64,000 nt of DNA. Origin: Paenibacillus tuaregi (GTDB lineage: Bacteria; Bacillota; Bacilli; Paenibacillales; Paenibacillaceae). Both the position numbers and the translations under genes were made by a program. The stretch lies in assembly GCF_900086655.1 (NCBI RefSeq), contig NZ_LT575476.1:1200243-1264242 (forward strand), read 5' to 3'. Below, piece by piece: positions 44,613 through 53,503 of this stretch. Below the pieces are notes generated by a model. The model was not told where the DNA came from, did no database searches, and saw nothing but the letters and a program-made list of their open reading frames with translations. Each line of letters begins with the position of its first letter. Within the stretch, counting starts at the first letter, position 1.

Positions 44613-44882
44613 CAACGTGTCATTAGGCGGAAAAACGCACAATGGCCCTCAAGTTAAGCAACAAGGCCGGGGTAGGCAGTCTCTTAGCCTGAGGGCTAAC
44701 TCTGATAGCCGGCTGAGATAAGCCGAACCTTTCCTCTTAAAGCTGAAAAATTAATATGATGTCAGAGCTAAGGTAAGCTGCCACAATACCTTCGGATCCT
44801 GCTAGCGTCTCCCATAGTCCTAATTCGTTGCATGCGGAGTTAATTCACCCTAATTCTCGGAAAAGACAGGGGTGATTTTTTA
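44613..44882 (+). ncRNA. Structured RNA of unknown class with terminator
   Basis: A 270-base non-coding segment preceded by TATAAT at 44,601-44,606. Paired segments: GCCCTCA/TGAGGGC (about 44,646/44,691), CGGCT/AGCCG, a long-range CTCTGA/TCAGAG, and a terminator TCACCC/GGGTGA with TTTTTT (44,842-44,882). Parts such as AGGGCTAACTCT and GCCGAACC recall the c-di-AMP riboswitch, but the order of motifs is only loosely similar. It may be a riboswitch, a raiA-like RNA or a new class. Confidence 0.55.
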
Positions 44883-44984
44883 TGGGTAAATCACCCAATA
44901 ATCGGGCTTAAAGGGATCGATGCAACTGATGAAATAATTTTAGCGAGAAAATATTTAATATTCAAATATTAAATTATCAAACTA

Positions 44985-45013
44985 ATTGACAATGATTTAT
45001 TTTTTAGTCATGA
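44985..45013 (+). promoter_or_regulatory. Possible promoter of the SDR gene
   Basis: TTGACA, about 17 bases and CATGAT in an AT-rich stretch about 135 bases before the SDR start. Confidence 0.4.
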
Positions 45014-45147
45014 TTAGAGATGTGAAGCATTTATGTTTTGTTCCGAAGGACATACAGAGACTGAAACCTCTTAATGTTTAGCCGGAACTCGTGATTTCAT
45101 AGATTATAGCAATGACTAACAATCTCAACAGAAAAGGTGATTAGGTT

Positions 45148-45897
45148 ATGGGACGTTTAGCAGACAAGGTTGTCATTATTACAGGGGCTGCCATGGGCCA
45201 AGGGGCAGAAGAAGCCAGGATGTTCGCTAAAGAAGGGGCTAAGATCGTAGCTACCGACCTTCAAATAGATCAACTTCATGCGATTGTTCAAGAGATCAAG
45301 GATAACGGGGGAGAAGCCATTGGGGTTAAGCATAACGTAGCCTCCGAAGAAGACTGGAAGAACGTGGTTGCCCAAGCGGTGGAACACTTCGGTAGAGTTA
45401 ATGTGCTTGTGAACAATGCGGGAATCACGACCGCTCAAGGTTTTGACCAATTCGATATGGCTGGCTGGAACAAAATTCTGGAGATCAATCTTACAGGCAC
45501 AATGCTGGGTATGCAGGCTGTAGTACCTGAGATGCGCAAATTAGGAAGCGGTTCGATTGTGAATATTTCCTCGATTGCAGGCCTTGTAGCCATGAGTGGA
45601 ACCAATGGCTATTCGGCTTCCAAGGGGGCAGTGACATTGATCTCCAAAACTGCCGCAATGGAGCTTGCCAAAGACTCCATTCGTGTGAACTCGGTTCACC
45701 CCGGTGTCATTATGACTCCGATGGTCGAGAAGGCGGTTACTGAAGAAGCTATGAAAGGCCTCAAGGCAGGCACTCTACTACCACGTATGGGAAGGCCGGA
45801 AGATATTGCTTACGGTGTTCTTTACCTGGCCTCTGACGAGTCCGCTTTTGTTACAGGAACTCAGCTTGTCATTGACGGAGGCTGGACTGCCCGTTAA
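45148..45897 (+). CDS. Short-chain dehydrogenase/reductase
   Basis: 249 residues, classical SDR. NAD(P) loop VIITGAAMGQGAEEA, Asp after the second strand (VATDLQ, favouring NAD), NNAG, catalytic Ser-Tyr-Lys (ISSIAG, YSASKGA) and VHPGVI. The C-terminus GTQLVIDGGWTAR is typical. The ATG follows AAAAGGTGATTAGGTT. The substrate is not deducible. It is monocistronic, followed by a branched terminator. Confidence 0.9.
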   Translation: MGRLADKVVIITGAAMGQGAEEARMFAKEGAKIVATDLQIDQLHAIVQEIKDNGGEAIGVKHNVASEEDWKNVVAQAVEHFGRVNVLVNNAGITTAQGFDQFDMAGWNKILEINLTGTMLGMQAVVPEMRKLGSGSIVNISSIAGLVAMSGTNGYSASKGAVTLISKTAAMELAKDSIRVNSVHPGVIMTPMVEKAVTEEAMKGLKAGTLLPRMGRPEDIAYGVLYLASDESAFVTGTQLVIDGGWTAR

Positions 45898-45915
45898 TTT
45901 AGATAAACGCTAAAG

Positions 45916-46025
45916 AATCCCCTACGTAACAGATGAAGGAATTGGACCCGGCATGACCGGGAATCCTTCCTTGAACAGTGACCCGTTAGTGGTCGCAGTT
46001 CACCCTGTTACAGAGGGGATTTTTT
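45916..46025 (+). terminator. Branched, about 110-base terminator after the SDR gene
   Basis: Closing stem AATCCCCT..GTAACAG/CTGTTAC..AGGGGATT encloses two hairpins (GAAGGA..CCCGG/CCGGG..TCCTTC and GTGACC/GGTCGC), then TTTTT. The three-way-junction form is unusual for a simple terminator. Confidence 0.6.
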
Positions 46026-46065
46026 ATTTTCACACATCATCATCTTTATTATTGGGAAAAACAGG

Positions 46066-46983
46066 TTATATCCTGCTTCTGATTTCTTCTAAAGCTTGCT
46101 GTAGGTGGGGATATTTAAATGTGAAACCCGCTTCCTCCGCCTTAAGGGGAATTACCCGCTGCCCATCCAGAAGCAGGGTCGACTGCTCGCCGAGAGCTAG
46201 TTTAAGCAGAAATGCCGGAAGGGGGAACCAATATGGCCGGTGATATACCCTCGCCAGAGTTCTACCGAAGGTTTCATTGGTTACCGGAAAAGGGCTTACG
46301 GCATTAACAGGTCCATGAAGATCCGGATTCATCACACAGAAATCAATCAGGCGCACGATGTCCATCAGATGAATCCAGGACATCCACTGCTGTCCCGTGC
46401 CCACTCTCCCGCCAAAGCCTAACCGGAAAGGCAGAGACATTAACGGAAAAGCACCGCCGCTGCGTCCAAGCACCACGCCGGTCCGAAGATTCACTACCCG
46501 CACACCGCCCATCTGCAGCGCCTGGGATGCCTGCTCCCACTGCGTCGTCACTTCAGACAAGAAGTCTGTGGGAGAAGTTCGGCTGTTCTCATCATATTCG
46601 GCGGTTAGGGATGTTCCATAAATGCCGATGGCTGAACCCTGAATGACGACAGACGGCTTGCTCTTGAGCCGGCGGATTAACTCCGCGACTGCCTGTACGG
46701 ATTTCAGCCGGGATTCAAGAATCCGCTGTTTGCCTGCTGATGTCCACCGCTGATTGAGCGAGGAACCCGCCAGATTGACCAGCGCATCCAAGCCTTCAAG
46801 GTGCTCTGGCGAGTCCGCAAGCTCCTTCCAGGTTATTAAGCGAGGGGAGTTTGAAGTCCCGGCTGTGTAAGATTCAGGTTTGATTTTCCGAGTGACTACG
46901 GTAATCTCGTGACCTTTCTCCAGCCAATAATCAGCCAATGCACTGCCGATAAACCCGGTGCCTCCACAGATAGCCATTTTCAT
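46066..46983 (-). CDS. TIGR01777-family NAD-dependent epimerase-like protein
   Basis: 305 residues. N-terminal Rossmann motif MAICGGTGFIGSALADYWLE; NLAGSSLNQRWTSAGKQRIL and GSAIGIYGTS match the TIGR01777 (YfcH/SDR39U1) family. A C-terminal DUF1731 helix set ends the protein (VIPLKAEEAGFTFKYPHL). Start at 46,983 behind GAGGAATTGAG. The substrate is unknown. It is convergent with the SDR gene. Confidence 0.88.
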   Translation of the reverse strand: MKMAICGGTGFIGSALADYWLEKGHEITVVTRKIKPESYTAGTSNSPRLITWKELADSPEHLEGLDALVNLAGSSLNQRWTSAGKQRILESRLKSVQAVAELIRRLKSKPSVVIQGSAIGIYGTSLTAEYDENSRTSPTDFLSEVTTQWEQASQALQMGGVRVVNLRTGVVLGRSGGAFPLMSLPFRLGFGGRVGTGQQWMSWIHLMDIVRLIDFCVMNPDLHGPVNAVSPFPVTNETFGRTLARVYHRPYWFPLPAFLLKLALGEQSTLLLDGQRVIPLKAEEAGFTFKYPHLQQALEEIRSRI

Positions 46984-47019
46984 CTCAATTCCTCTTTTCC
47001 AAGACATCTCTAATAAAAT

Positions 47020-47052
47020 AACCCGCCAGGGCGGCAGACCATCAGGCGGGTT
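47020..47052 (-). terminator. Terminator after the DUF2621 gene
   Basis: AACCCGCC/GGCGGGTT hairpin 16 bases past the minus-strand stop. Confidence 0.6.
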
Positions 47053-47067
47053 GGTGATTCAAACAGC

Positions 47068-47535
47068 TTATTTGTTCATCAAATGCTGATACGGGGTATA
47101 GTCAATTTCATTTTTCTTCAGGAATTTGATCAGAAATTTATTATCTCTCTTAGGTGTGGCGACAATGTAACCTTTAATACAGTGATCACGTGTGACTTCA
47201 GATGCACCGCTCTCGACCGCAATCTTGCCAATTTCGGCGGCAATGGAATGCTTGGCGATATCCCGGAAAGCTTGAGGAACCGGGGAGACCAGCATGTCGA
47301 GAAAAGCTTTAGTCTCATCCGTCCAAAGCGGACGGCTCTTCTCAACCCAGTAGTTCTGCCAATCCAGCTTGGACATTCCGTCTTCCTTTGGCAGCACTTT
47401 CATAAATTTGCGGAACATAAAGAACCCGCCAATAGTCATGGCTCCAAGCATAATGAAGCCCCAGAATACAATGGAATTCATAAACCAGCTAGGGGCGTCT
47501 GACGCTGCGAACAGGAATGTGTTCCAGAGATACAT
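47068..47535 (-). CDS. DUF2621 family protein (YneK-like)
   Basis: 155 residues. One N-terminal membrane segment (SIVFWGFIMLGAMTIGGFFM), then a conserved soluble region (MSKLDWQNYWVEKSRPLW, LKKNEIDYTPYQHLM), like YneK of Bacillus. Probably a membrane-anchored small protein. The ATG follows GGTGAAACAAT. Function unknown. Confidence 0.8.
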   Translation of the reverse strand: MYLWNTFLFAASDAPSWFMNSIVFWGFIMLGAMTIGGFFMFRKFMKVLPKEDGMSKLDWQNYWVEKSRPLWTDETKAFLDMLVSPVPQAFRDIAKHSIAAEIGKIAVESGASEVTRDHCIKGYIVATPKRDNKFLIKFLKKNEIDYTPYQHLMNK

Positions 47536-47784
47536 CTATTGTTTCACCTCATCCAGTCATTCTTAAATCATGCAAGTACAAAGATCACAGTTAAGTTATT
47601 TGAAATTATACCTTATTTCCAGCGGAAATTCGATATCAGACCCCGAAGGAATGTGGAAAAAGATGAGACCGATGCCTTTCTAGTCTAGTTCTCGCTATCC
47701 AGACCGGATTATAAAATGTTCCTCTTCATCAGGGAGGTTATCCAGCCGCACTGGCACACGAATATGAGCGAACTAGAAACGAAC

Positions 47785-47825
47785 AAAAAGCGTATTTTCC
47801 CTCCGTTTAGGAGGAAATACGCTTT
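47785..47825 (-). terminator. Terminator after the cupin gene
   Basis: AAAGCGTATTTCCTCC/GGAGGGAAAATACGCTTTTTG on the minus strand: long stem and T-run, 80 bases past the stop. Confidence 0.8.
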
Positions 47826-47904
47826 GGATTGGAGCTTAAAGAGAGTTATCAGGCCTGTCTTTTGAACTGGGACAGACAGAAGGGAAACCATGATGAACGG
47901 CAAC

Positions 47905-48642
47905 CTATAGGCCCGGGTACCGCCAGCCGTTGCCGATATACTGTTGTGGAAGATAGGCCGGCGGGTAGCCTTCGCCGTCTTGGGAGTGATTCCCCTGTGC
48001 GCTGTTATCTTGTACCGGAGCCCTAACCTCGCTCTGCACGTGATTCCTCTGCACGTGATTCCTCTGCATGTGATCTCTCTGCACGTGATCTCTCTGATCA
48101 GAGGCAGCAGGGCTGCAGTTGGCAGGAGGGCCAATGACAACCGTGTCCGTGATGGGAGCCAGTACATCTGCAACCAGTCTACTATCAAGACAGTAGGTAT
48201 GGGCCAAAACACTGGCCGGGGTCAAACGCAGCAGGTCAGAGCCGCCAATAAATTCGGGGACCGGGGCATCGAAGATGGCCAGAAGATGGGTGTGGTCCAC
48301 AGTGGCAATTTCATAATGCCACCATCCTTGCGGCACATTGGCAACCTGACCAGGGCTGATGGGGATATTGATAAGCTGTTTGGTGAAGGGATTTATGAGA
48401 GAGACGACGGCGGCTCCTGAAATGCAATAAACAAGCTCAGAGGCATTCTGGTGAGTGTGGGGCTCAACCACATTGGATTGGCTCAGGTAGATGTCAAGCA
48501 AAGACACATTGCCCAGAGTGTTCAACTGATGGATGGATAAGGCGTTGATGAAATTCTGATCATCTTTCTTGAACATAAGATTATTTCGGAGATCGTAAGC
48601 GTATTGGACCGAAGGGGACGTGAAATCCATATAAGATATCAT
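47905..48642 (-). CDS. Cupin-domain protein with repetitive tail
   Basis: 245 residues. Residues about 45-130 form a cupin barrel: VEPHTHQNASELVYCISGAA provides His-x-His and Glu metal ligands, and NVPQGWWHYEI the last His. The C-terminal 60 residues are repetitive (QRDHVQRDHMQRNHVQRNHV) and Gln/Pro-rich. In Bacillota such secreted or coat-associated cupins are common, but no signal peptide is seen. AAAGGAAGG precedes the ATG. Confidence 0.82.
   Translation of the reverse strand: MISYMDFTSPSVQYAYDLRNNLMFKKDDQNFINALSIHQLNTLGNVSLLDIYLSQSNVVEPHTHQNASELVYCISGAAVVSLINPFTKQLINIPISPGQVANVPQGWWHYEIATVDHTHLLAIFDAPVPEFIGGSDLLRLTPASVLAHTYCLDSRLVADVLAPITDTVVIGPPANCSPAASDQRDHVQRDHMQRNHVQRNHVQSEVRAPVQDNSAQGNHSQDGEGYPPAYLPQQYIGNGWRYPGL
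48036..48096. repeat. 15-bp tandem repeat inside the cupin gene
   Basis: Four copies of a 15-base unit (CACGTGATTCCTCTG and variants) encode the QR(D/N)H(V/M) pentapeptide repeats. The unit length keeps the frame, so copy number can vary without breaking the gene. Confidence 0.8.
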
Positions 48643-48800
48643 CGAACGGTCAACCTTCCTTTCGCACCCGCGAGATGGGGGAGCTGATGAAGCATTTAAT
48701 CTTGACTTGGTATAACACTACAAAAGACTACTGAGGGAATCTTCCTCATATGTATGCATAATCCTACTTGTCTTAGAAATACATCGGATCTCTTATAACG

Positions 48801-48851
48801 AAAACAACGGGAGCCTTGAACCTGCAAAATAAGTCTGGGCTTCCGTTGTCT
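48801..48851 (-). terminator. Terminator of the vanG-like operon
   Basis: ACAACGGAAGCC/GGCTCCCGTTGT stem followed by TTTTC on the minus strand, 45 bases after the racemase stop. Confidence 0.7.
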
Positions 48852-48895
48852 CTTTTCCCAACATTCATTGTAGCTGCCTCGTCGCCAGATAAGTC

Positions 48896-50095
48896 TCAAG
48901 TGTTATACACTCTTTCCACTCGATCTCCTAACCGGCTCAAAATCTCATTGGTCACCGTCCCACAGCGTCTGGCAATTTGCCCAGCTGTAATGACTTCCTT
49001 CCCATCTTGTCCAATAATCGTAGCTGTATCTCCTTGACCCACGTCAGTTATCGAAGTGACATCTACCATAAATTGATCCATACAGATGCCGCCAATGATA
49101 GCCGCCCTCTGACCACGGATCAGCACGTAACCGCCCTGCTCAGACAAGGCCCTTGGAATGCCGTCTGCGTAACCCAAGGAAATGACGGCAATCTTCATCT
49201 TGGACGGGGCAATGAAGGCATGTCCATATCCGATATGGGCGCGAGCAGGCACTTCCTTCACTTGTGTCACGGAGGCTTTTAGAGAAATGACCGGCCGCAG
49301 ATTTATCTGAACGGTGACCCGATCCTCTTCAGAGCTCAGCAGGCCATACAAGGCAATGCCCGGACGGACAAGGTCATAAATCAAACCAGGATAATTGAGA
49401 ATTCCGTAGCTGCTCTGGATATGAACAAGTCCCGGATCGAGACCGGATGCCTTGAGGGTGTCGATTACTCGGTTGAACTTTTTCACTTGAAGGTTGGTGA
49501 AGTGAATTTCCTCTCGCGACAAACCAGGAGATTCTGCCAGATGGCTAAATGTTCCGGTTACCCGCAGATGAGCGAACTGATAACACCGCCGTATCGATTC
49601 CAGATTCTCTGAAGGCTCCCCTAATCTATTCATACCCGTATCAATTTTGATATGAACATCAAGGTGGATGCCGCGCGACTCAAGGGACTCAGCATGCTCC
49701 AGGTTCACTATAGTCTGTATCAGCTTGTAGCGTGCGAGCTCGGGTGCACGCTCCGGGGCAGTATAACCCAAGATTAAAATATCGCCGTACACCCCGCGCT
49801 CTCTTAGAAGAATCGCCTCATTAATTTCGGCGACGGCAAACCGGGTAATCCCGATCCCGTTCAAGCAGCGGGCAATTTCTACAGCCCCATGACCATAGGC
49901 ATTGGCTTTGACGACCGCTATGATGCCGCATGAGCCTGGGATGATCCGCTTAATCTCGGACACATTATGCCGGAGATGGGACAGGTTTATCTCAGCCCAG
50001 GCCCGGTGCGGAGAAGTGCGTGTCTGATTTGCTGTTGTTGCAGAGGTGTTGATTAGGTAAAAGGGGTCTGTGGATAATGTGCTCCGCCGACTCAT
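48896..50095 (-). CDS. VanT-type serine/alanine racemase, soluble
   Basis: 399 residues, a PLP-dependent alanine racemase fold. PLP Lys in AVVKANAYGHGAVEI (Lys 63), second-base Tyr in AHIGYGHAF, CMDQFMVDVT. Last gene of an operon with a VanG-type ligase and VanXY-type peptidase, so by analogy it supplies D-serine. VanT proteins carry an N-terminal membrane domain for serine uptake; here only about 30 non-hydrophobic residues precede the racemase fold. ATG overlaps the previous stop by four bases. A housekeeping alr is at 20.8 kb. Confidence 0.85.
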   Translation of the reverse strand: MSRRSTLSTDPFYLINTSATTANQTRTSPHRAWAEINLSHLRHNVSEIKRIIPGSCGIIAVVKANAYGHGAVEIARCLNGIGITRFAVAEINEAILLRERGVYGDILILGYTAPERAPELARYKLIQTIVNLEHAESLESRGIHLDVHIKIDTGMNRLGEPSENLESIRRCYQFAHLRVTGTFSHLAESPGLSREEIHFTNLQVKKFNRVIDTLKASGLDPGLVHIQSSYGILNYPGLIYDLVRPGIALYGLLSSEEDRVTVQINLRPVISLKASVTQVKEVPARAHIGYGHAFIAPSKMKIAVISLGYADGIPRALSEQGGYVLIRGQRAAIIGGICMDQFMVDVTSITDVGQGDTATIIGQDGKEVITAGQIARRCGTVTNEILSRLGDRVERVYNT

Positions 50096-50880
50096 CCGGC
50101 CAACTTCCCTTGTTGATGGAATATCGTCACGATATAGCCATCCATGTTATTTCCGGAGCATGTGTAGGATGCACCAGATGGAATAGGGACGGCCTGGTCC
50201 CCGCTGCCTTCCTCCACAAAATACATTTCTACTAGAGAACCATTAACATTCATATACAGATGCGACCCCTGATAAGTGAATCTTTTGATATACTCGTGAT
50301 ACTCTTCCAGGCACATTTCGTACTGTTCCATAAGCAAAGCGTGCGGAACGCCTACATATCTGTAATGCCAGGGTTCATGCGCGATTTGCGTCAAGGATTC
50401 TTTCTCTTTCTTGTAACGCTGGACAAATCCATATTCCGGAGCCAGCTTTTTAAATGAAGCACATACCCCCAGACTAGGGAAGGCAGGACACAAATAATCC
50501 ACCTCGGTGCCTAACAATCCAACGTCTACAGCTAGGCCGGTCTGGTGCTCACTTTCATTCGGGCGCGCCACATAGCGGGATGTAAACTCAAGTCCATATT
50601 CCGATAATGACTGTTCGTAAATGTTCGATTGCTGGTCTGCCGTACGATACCCGCTAACGATGCCGATCTGATCACCGGCCTGGCATGCTGTTAATAATTG
50701 TCCAAGCTGCTCCATACAGGTCATTTCAAGACTCGTATTCTCTTCTTCGCTGCTTGCCTGCTTAATACCGGTCGTAGGGACGAGCTGGGCAGCATCAGAA
50801 CTGCTTGTTACTGGATATTTCTGATTCACGAGTACAAGGGGTCCTTGATGAATCATCCCAGGCTCCAGTCTAAGGATCAT
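50092..50880 (-). CDS. VanXY-type D,D-peptidase/carboxypeptidase
   Basis: 262 residues. Zinc-peptidase motifs of the VanY/VanXY family: IVSGYRTADQQ, NESEHQTGLAVDVG (His and Asp ligands) and HEPWHYRYVG (catalytic Glu and His ligand). It would remove D-Ala from precursors ending in D-Ala. No signal peptide or membrane segment, as for cytoplasmic VanXY. The C-terminal 70 residues are an added beta-rich domain. Overlaps both neighbours by four bases. Confidence 0.87.
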   Translation of the reverse strand: MILRLEPGMIHQGPLVLVNQKYPVTSSSDAAQLVPTTGIKQASSEEENTSLEMTCMEQLGQLLTACQAGDQIGIVSGYRTADQQSNIYEQSLSEYGLEFTSRYVARPNESEHQTGLAVDVGLLGTEVDYLCPAFPSLGVCASFKKLAPEYGFVQRYKKEKESLTQIAHEPWHYRYVGVPHALLMEQYEMCLEEYHEYIKRFTYQGSHLYMNVNGSLVEMYFVEEGSGDQAVPIPSGASYTCSGNNMDGYIVTIFHQQGKLAG

Positions 50881-51938
50881 TGTACTGCCTCCTCATCAAG
50901 GGCAAGCTGGATCAGCTTGTCCATAAGCTCTGGGTACGAAATATCGCTGTGTCGCATCATATTTGGATATCGGCTCGCTGCCGTGAAGCCGGGCATTGTG
51001 TTGACTTCATTAAAGAGAATCCGTCCATCACCGGTTAGGAACAGATCCACTCGTGCAAGGCCTTTACATCCTAATGCTTGATATATCCGGAGGGCAGTTT
51101 CCTTCACCTGCTTGGCTGTACTCGGTGATATTCTTGCGGGCAGATGAATTTTGGAAGTTTTTAAGGAGTACTTCTCTTCATAATTGAAAAAATCACCCCT
51201 CAGCTCGATCTCGTCTACCTCGGCAATGAGCGGATCGGTATAACCCAGCACAGCGCAGCCTACCTCGAAACCTTCCACATTTTGCTCAATAACCACCTTG
51301 CGGTCATGCTGGAAAGCTAACTTGATACCATCTTTAAGTTCTGCGTTGTTATAGGCTTTCGTTATCCCGAATGACGAACCGGACTTCGCTGGTTTGATAT
51401 ATACCGGATAACCCAGCTTCTCCGCATTGTCTATTGCCTTATGAAGATCGTCGCCTTCAAGCACCGTCACCGAAGCTGCCGTTTCAATCCCGGTCGCCCT
51501 GACAAGCTGGCTCGCAATTCCTTTGTCCATTCCTATCGCTGATGAGAGTGTATCGCAGCCTACAAAAGGAATTCCTGACAGCTCCAGCAGCCCTTGCAGG
51601 GTTCCATCCTCTCCGTATTTGCCGTGCAGAACAGGAAACACGACATCAACAGGAATAATCCGGTATTCAGTTCCGATGAATTCCACGATACCCGAAGCTT
51701 GTCTGCTTGGGGAAATGAAAGCTGGGATACAGCCAGGATGGGTGTGCCAGGTGTCCTGACGGATTTGATCCGTGCTGCCAGGGAACCTCAGCCACGCTCC
51801 CTCCCGTGTAATCCCGATCAGCATCAATTCATATTTGGAACGGTCCAGATGATCGATAACTGATGCTGCGGATTGTAAAGATACTCCGTATTCTGTGGAG
51901 GTCCCGCCAAAGAGTACAACAACTGTTTTTTTCTGCAT
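50877..51938 (-). CDS. VanG-like D-alanine-D-serine ligase
   Basis: 353 residues, ATP-grasp ligase. FGGTSTEYGVSLQSA and HGKYGEDGTLQGLLEL are Ddl motifs; NEVNTMPGFTAASRYP closes the active site. The omega-loop reads FFNYEEKYSLKTSKIHLPAR, like VanG/VanC ligases (D-Ala-D-Ser), not the VanA type, so a D-Ser terminus is inferred. First gene of a three-gene operon with ATGA overlaps. No VanRS sensor-regulator pair is next to it, so expression may be constitutive or controlled elsewhere. Confidence 0.88.
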   Translation of the reverse strand: MQKKTVVVLFGGTSTEYGVSLQSAASVIDHLDRSKYELMLIGITREGAWLRFPGSTDQIRQDTWHTHPGCIPAFISPSRQASGIVEFIGTEYRIIPVDVVFPVLHGKYGEDGTLQGLLELSGIPFVGCDTLSSAIGMDKGIASQLVRATGIETAASVTVLEGDDLHKAIDNAEKLGYPVYIKPAKSGSSFGITKAYNNAELKDGIKLAFQHDRKVVIEQNVEGFEVGCAVLGYTDPLIAEVDEIELRGDFFNYEEKYSLKTSKIHLPARISPSTAKQVKETALRIYQALGCKGLARVDLFLTGDGRILFNEVNTMPGFTAASRYPNMMRHSDISYPELMDKLIQLALDEEAVQ

Positions 51939-52029
51939 AATAGAATAATCTCCCGTCTCATTATTAGAAGATATATAAAATGAACTTTAGAATGTACCGA
52001 TCTCAGCTTCGATCCCGAGTTATTCTGAA

Positions 52030-52100
52030 GAAGCGGAGCGTCCGCCTTTGTCTCCGAAATGCCCCTACTTGGATATCTAGTTCGAGGATTTCGGAGACCA
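52030..52100. repeat. Inverted repeat in the van-operon leader
   Basis: GTCTCCGAAAT at 52,050-52,060 and ATTTCGGAGAC at 52,088-52,098 are a perfect 11-bp inverted repeat, next to a GCGGAGCGTCCGC-type palindrome at 52,033-52,045. The 416-base gap between the van-like operon and nfo holds no gene. This looks like a dispersed palindromic element, or a leader hairpin of the van-like operon. Confidence 0.55.
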
Positions 52101-52354
52101 CCGTGGTCGTAAAAATACTCGGCATCGCAGCGCCCCTAAAGGAGAACCTTCACAAGTTCGTTTTATATAGACTCATAATTTAATTGATTTTCATTATAGG
52201 GAGCGGAATTTAAATAACTTTAAAGAAAATATTAAAGAAGGCTTAAGATTCTATTGCAGATACGTAATTTATGAAAATATAGTTTGTTGCCTGTCTTTGA
52301 TATTCACGATAAAATATACTGAATCAAGTTGAATATTAAGGGGGAAATAGGCAA

Positions 52355-53482
52355 GTGCTAAAAATCGGTTCCCATGTATCGTTATCAACCAAAGGGCTGC
52401 TGACAGCTACCGGCGAGGCCGCATCATATGGCTCCAGCTCGTTCATGATATACACAGGCGCTCCCCAGAACACGCGGCGTAAACCTGTCGAATCTCTTTT
52501 TATTGAAGAGGGGAAAGCGGCAATGGCAGCCGCCAATATTGAAGAAATTGTTGTACATGCGCCTTATATTATTAATTTGGGTTCATATAAGGAGAGCACG
52601 TATCAGCTCGCGGTTGACTTCCTTCAGGAAGAAATCCGCCGGACTCATGCCTTGGGTGTAAGGAATATCGTTCTTCATCCCGGCGCGTTTACGGACAAGG
52701 ATGCCGATTATGGAATCGACCGGATTGCAGCCGGATTGAATGAGGTTCTGAATGGCACGGATGAGACGGATGTCAGCATAGCCCTTGAGACCATGGCCGG
52801 CAAAGGAACGGAGATTGGCCGAACTTTTGAAGAGATTGCCCGGATTATCGAGCAGGTCGAGCACAAGGAGCGCTTGACGATTTGTCTGGATACCTGTCAT
52901 ATTCATGATGCGGGTTATGATATTGTTAATAACTTGGACGGTGTTCTTGAGGAGTTCGACCGGATTATCGGCCTGGACCGCCTTGCCGTCGTGCATATCA
53001 ATGACAGCAAGAACCCTATAGGTGCTGCGAAGGACCGTCACACGCCAATCGGCTCTGGGTGGATCGGATTTGAAGCGATCAAACGTGTGGTTCACCATGA
53101 GAAGCTCCAAGGACGCCCATTTATTCTGGAGACGCCTTGGATTGGTAAGGATGCCAAAACCCAGCGTCCGATGTATGAAGTGGAAATCGCACTTCTACGT
53201 GGTAATGTGGCTGAGCGGTTCGGAGAGAGCTTCCTGACCGAAGTAGAGCAGCTTCACTCTTTCTTCAGCAAGCAGGAGATTTATCCCCGGGCTTTCATTC
53301 TCAGCACCTGGGAGCTGCTGAAGAACGACGCCAAGGCGAAGAAAGCCGATCCGCGCGAGCCGCTGGAGCGGTTATATGATCTGGTAGTGGAAGCAGGCTT
53401 GTTCCCAGAGCTATCCGAGGAACAGATTAATCAGCGGATTATTGCTTGGCTCGCCATGAACGAGCTTACGGTGCAGGGTTAA
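52355..53482 (+). CDS. nfo: Endonuclease IV with C-terminal extension
   Basis: 375 residues. The AP endonuclease IV TIM barrel is clear: [70 protein letters not shown], with the His/Asp/Glu zinc ligands. It cuts at abasic sites in base excision repair. The barrel ends near residue 285; a further 90 residues ([35 protein letters not shown]) are not part of typical Nfo. GTG start behind GGGGGAAAT. Confidence 0.92.
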   Translation: MLKIGSHVSLSTKGLLTATGEAASYGSSSFMIYTGAPQNTRRKPVESLFIEEGKAAMAAANIEEIVVHAPYIINLGSYKESTYQLAVDFLQEEIRRTHALGVRNIVLHPGAFTDKDADYGIDRIAAGLNEVLNGTDETDVSIALETMAGKGTEIGRTFEEIARIIEQVEHKERLTICLDTCHIHDAGYDIVNNLDGVLEEFDRIIGLDRLAVVHINDSKNPIGAAKDRHTPIGSGWIGFEAIKRVVHHEKLQGRPFILETPWIGKDAKTQRPMYEVEIALLRGNVAERFGESFLTEVEQLHSFFSKQEIYPRAFILSTWELLKNDAKAKKADPREPLERLYDLVVEAGLFPELSEEQINQRIIAWLAMNELTVQG

Positions 53483-53503
53483 CTTAAGGAGGATTTCTAG
53501 GTA

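Noticed and set aside
44613..44882. Call as a c-di-AMP riboswitch
   Set aside because: A few short strings match from memory, but the full motif order and the downstream gene do not fit; left as unassigned RNA.
48696..48899. 67-codon minus-strand frame after the vanT-like gene
   Set aside because: It overlaps the operon terminator and has no start signals.
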